NCBI GenBank assembly: GCA_946405655.1
Contig: CAMJHX010000066.1
Location: 1 to 7,205, forward strand
DNA length: 7,205 nt
DNA from: an uncultured Clostridia bacterium
GTDB lineage: Bacteria; Bacillota; Clostridia; Oscillospirales; Oscillospiraceae
Direction: 5' to 3'
Positions 6,337 through 7,205 of the stretch are shown one piece after another. The notes below the pieces were generated by a model. It had not been told where the DNA came from. It worked only from the letters and a program-made list of their open reading frames with translations, and ran no database searches. Position numbers and translations under genes: made by a program. Each line of letters opens with the position of its first letter. The stretch's first letter is position 1.

Positions 6337-7205
6337 TTGAATACAGCCGTCAATCTCTGCGGAATCGAATTGTCCAATCCAGTGATTCCCGCCTCCGGGA
6401 CGTTCGGGTATGGTCGGGAGTTCGCGGAGCTTTACGATATCAACTGCCTCGGCACGTTTTCGTGCAAGGGCACGACAGCGCAGCCGCGGCTGGGGAACCC
6501 CACGCCGCGCATTGCGGAGGGAAACTGCGGCATGCTCAACAGCGTCGGGCTGCAGAACCCCGGCATCGACGCCGTCATCGCCGAGGAACTGCCCGCGCTG
6601 GAGCGGGTCTTTCGCAAACCAATCATCGCGAACGTCTGCGGCTTTTCCGTGGAGGAATACGTAGAGGTTGCAAAGAAATTCGACGTCTGCCCCTCCGTCG
6701 GCTGGCTGGAGGTGAACATCTCCTGCCCGAACGTGCACGGCGGCGGCATGGGCTTCGGCACCAGCTGCGAGAGCGCGGCGGAGGTCACGGCGGCGGTGAA
6801 GGCGGCGGTCAAAAAGCCCGTCATCGTGAAGCTCACGCCGAACGTGACGGACATCGTCTCGATCGCAAAGGCCTGCGAGGACGCCGGCGCGGACGCGCTG
6901 AGCCTCATCAACACCGTGCTGGCAATGCGGATCGACCTGAACACGAAGCAGCCGATATTGAAAAACATCACCGGGGGCTTGAGCGGCCCCGCGGTCTTCC
7001 CGCTCGCGCTGCGCATGGTCTGGCAGGTTTATGAGGCCGTGCGCATCCCGATCATCGGGCTCGGCGGCGTCTCGTCGGCCAAGGACGTGATCGAAATGAT
7101 GCTCGCCGGGGCGACCGCCGTCGGCGTTGGCGCGGCAAATCTCAAAAATCCGTTCATTTGCAAACAGATGGTTGAAACTCTGCCGGATATCATGCTACAA
7201 TATGG
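6337..7205 (+). CDS. pyrD: Dihydroorotate dehydrogenase B (NAD+), catalytic subunit (3'-partial)
   Basis: FMN enzyme oxidising dihydroorotate to orotate, working with PyrK. The start chosen is TTG 6337, giving MNTAVNLCGIELSNPVIPASGTFG, which matches the family N-terminus; the in-frame GTG at 6328 would add MRS and is a real alternative. A TAG at 6316 rules out anything further upstream, and there is no ATG near. Motifs: ASGTFGYGRE, SCKGTT (Lys 44), GMLNSVGLQNPG, NISCPNV with the catalytic Cys 130 typical of class 1 enzymes (class 2 uses Ser), VKLTPNVTD, NITGGLSGPA, IIGLGGVSSAKDV and the FMN phosphate region VGVGAAN. The 289 full codons seen end at LPDIMLQY, so about 15-20 residues are cut off by the window edge. 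Having Cys and an adjacent pyrK fixes the class as 1B. Confidence 0.96.
   Translation, partial: MNTAVNLCGIELSNPVIPASGTFGYGREFAELYDINCLGTFSCKGTTAQPRLGNPTPRIAEGNCGMLNSVGLQNPGIDAVIAEELPALERVFRKPIIANVCGFSVEEYVEVAKKFDVCPSVGWLEVNISCPNVHGGGMGFGTSCESAAEVTAAVKAAVKKPVIVKLTPNVTDIVSIAKACEDAGADALSLINTVLAMRIDLNTKQPILKNITGGLSGPAVFPLALRMVWQVYEAVRIPIIGLGGVSSAKDVIEMMLAGATAVGVGAANLKNPFICKQMVETLPDIMLQY

Noticed and set aside
6347..6352. CCGTCA after element 3, resembling the octamer in the loops of elements 1 and 2
   Set aside because: It is Ala-Val codons of the conserved pyrD N-terminus and at a different distance from the array, so likely chance.

Overview
The window holds the middle of a de novo pyrimidine (UMP) biosynthesis cluster. 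All genes lie on the + strand in the order pyrC, carA, carB, pyrK, pyrD, and both end genes are cut by the window edges. The DNA is GC-rich with strongly GC-ended codons. Three things point to an anaerobic, high-GC Bacillota of class Clostridia, probably of the Oscillospiraceae type: a class I dihydroorotase, a Gram-positive-style CarB beginning MPKRTDI, and an NAD-linked class 1B dihydroorotate dehydrogenase (PyrK plus PyrD). That placement is an inference from protein style and composition; no marker gene is present.

Layout: pyrC lacks its N-terminus and runs from the left edge to 1024. A 122-base gap holds a heptad-repeat inverted repeat with two small internal hairpins. carA (1147-2286) overlaps carB (2279-5458) by 8 bases, and carB starts at a GTG behind a near-perfect ribosome binding site. 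A 101-base gap holds a second heptad-repeat hairpin, then pyrK (5560-6303). A third heptad array starts in the last codon of pyrK and runs up to a non-ATG start of pyrD, which is cut by the right edge about 20 codons before its expected end. No stretch over 300 bases lacks a gene. I see no convincing promoter, rho-independent terminator, tRNA, CRISPR or mobile-element gene.

The genes work together as follows. CarA and CarB make carbamoyl phosphate from glutamine, bicarbonate and ATP. Aspartate transcarbamoylase (outside the window) makes carbamoyl aspartate, and PyrC cyclises it to dihydroorotate. PyrD and PyrK oxidise dihydroorotate to orotate and pass the electrons to NAD+.

The enzymes look ordinary and intact. 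The unusual part is between them: three of the four gene junctions carry arrays of a 7-base unit (GGAGT plus two variable bases). Two are folded-back inverted repeats and one is a single-armed array. Each unit of the GGAGTTA type carries a Shine-Dalgarno-like core, and three such units in a row place stop codons in all frames. At the pyrK-pyrD junction the array supplies the pyrK stop codon and the best-placed ribosome binding site for pyrD. The only junction without an array is the tight carA-carB overlap.
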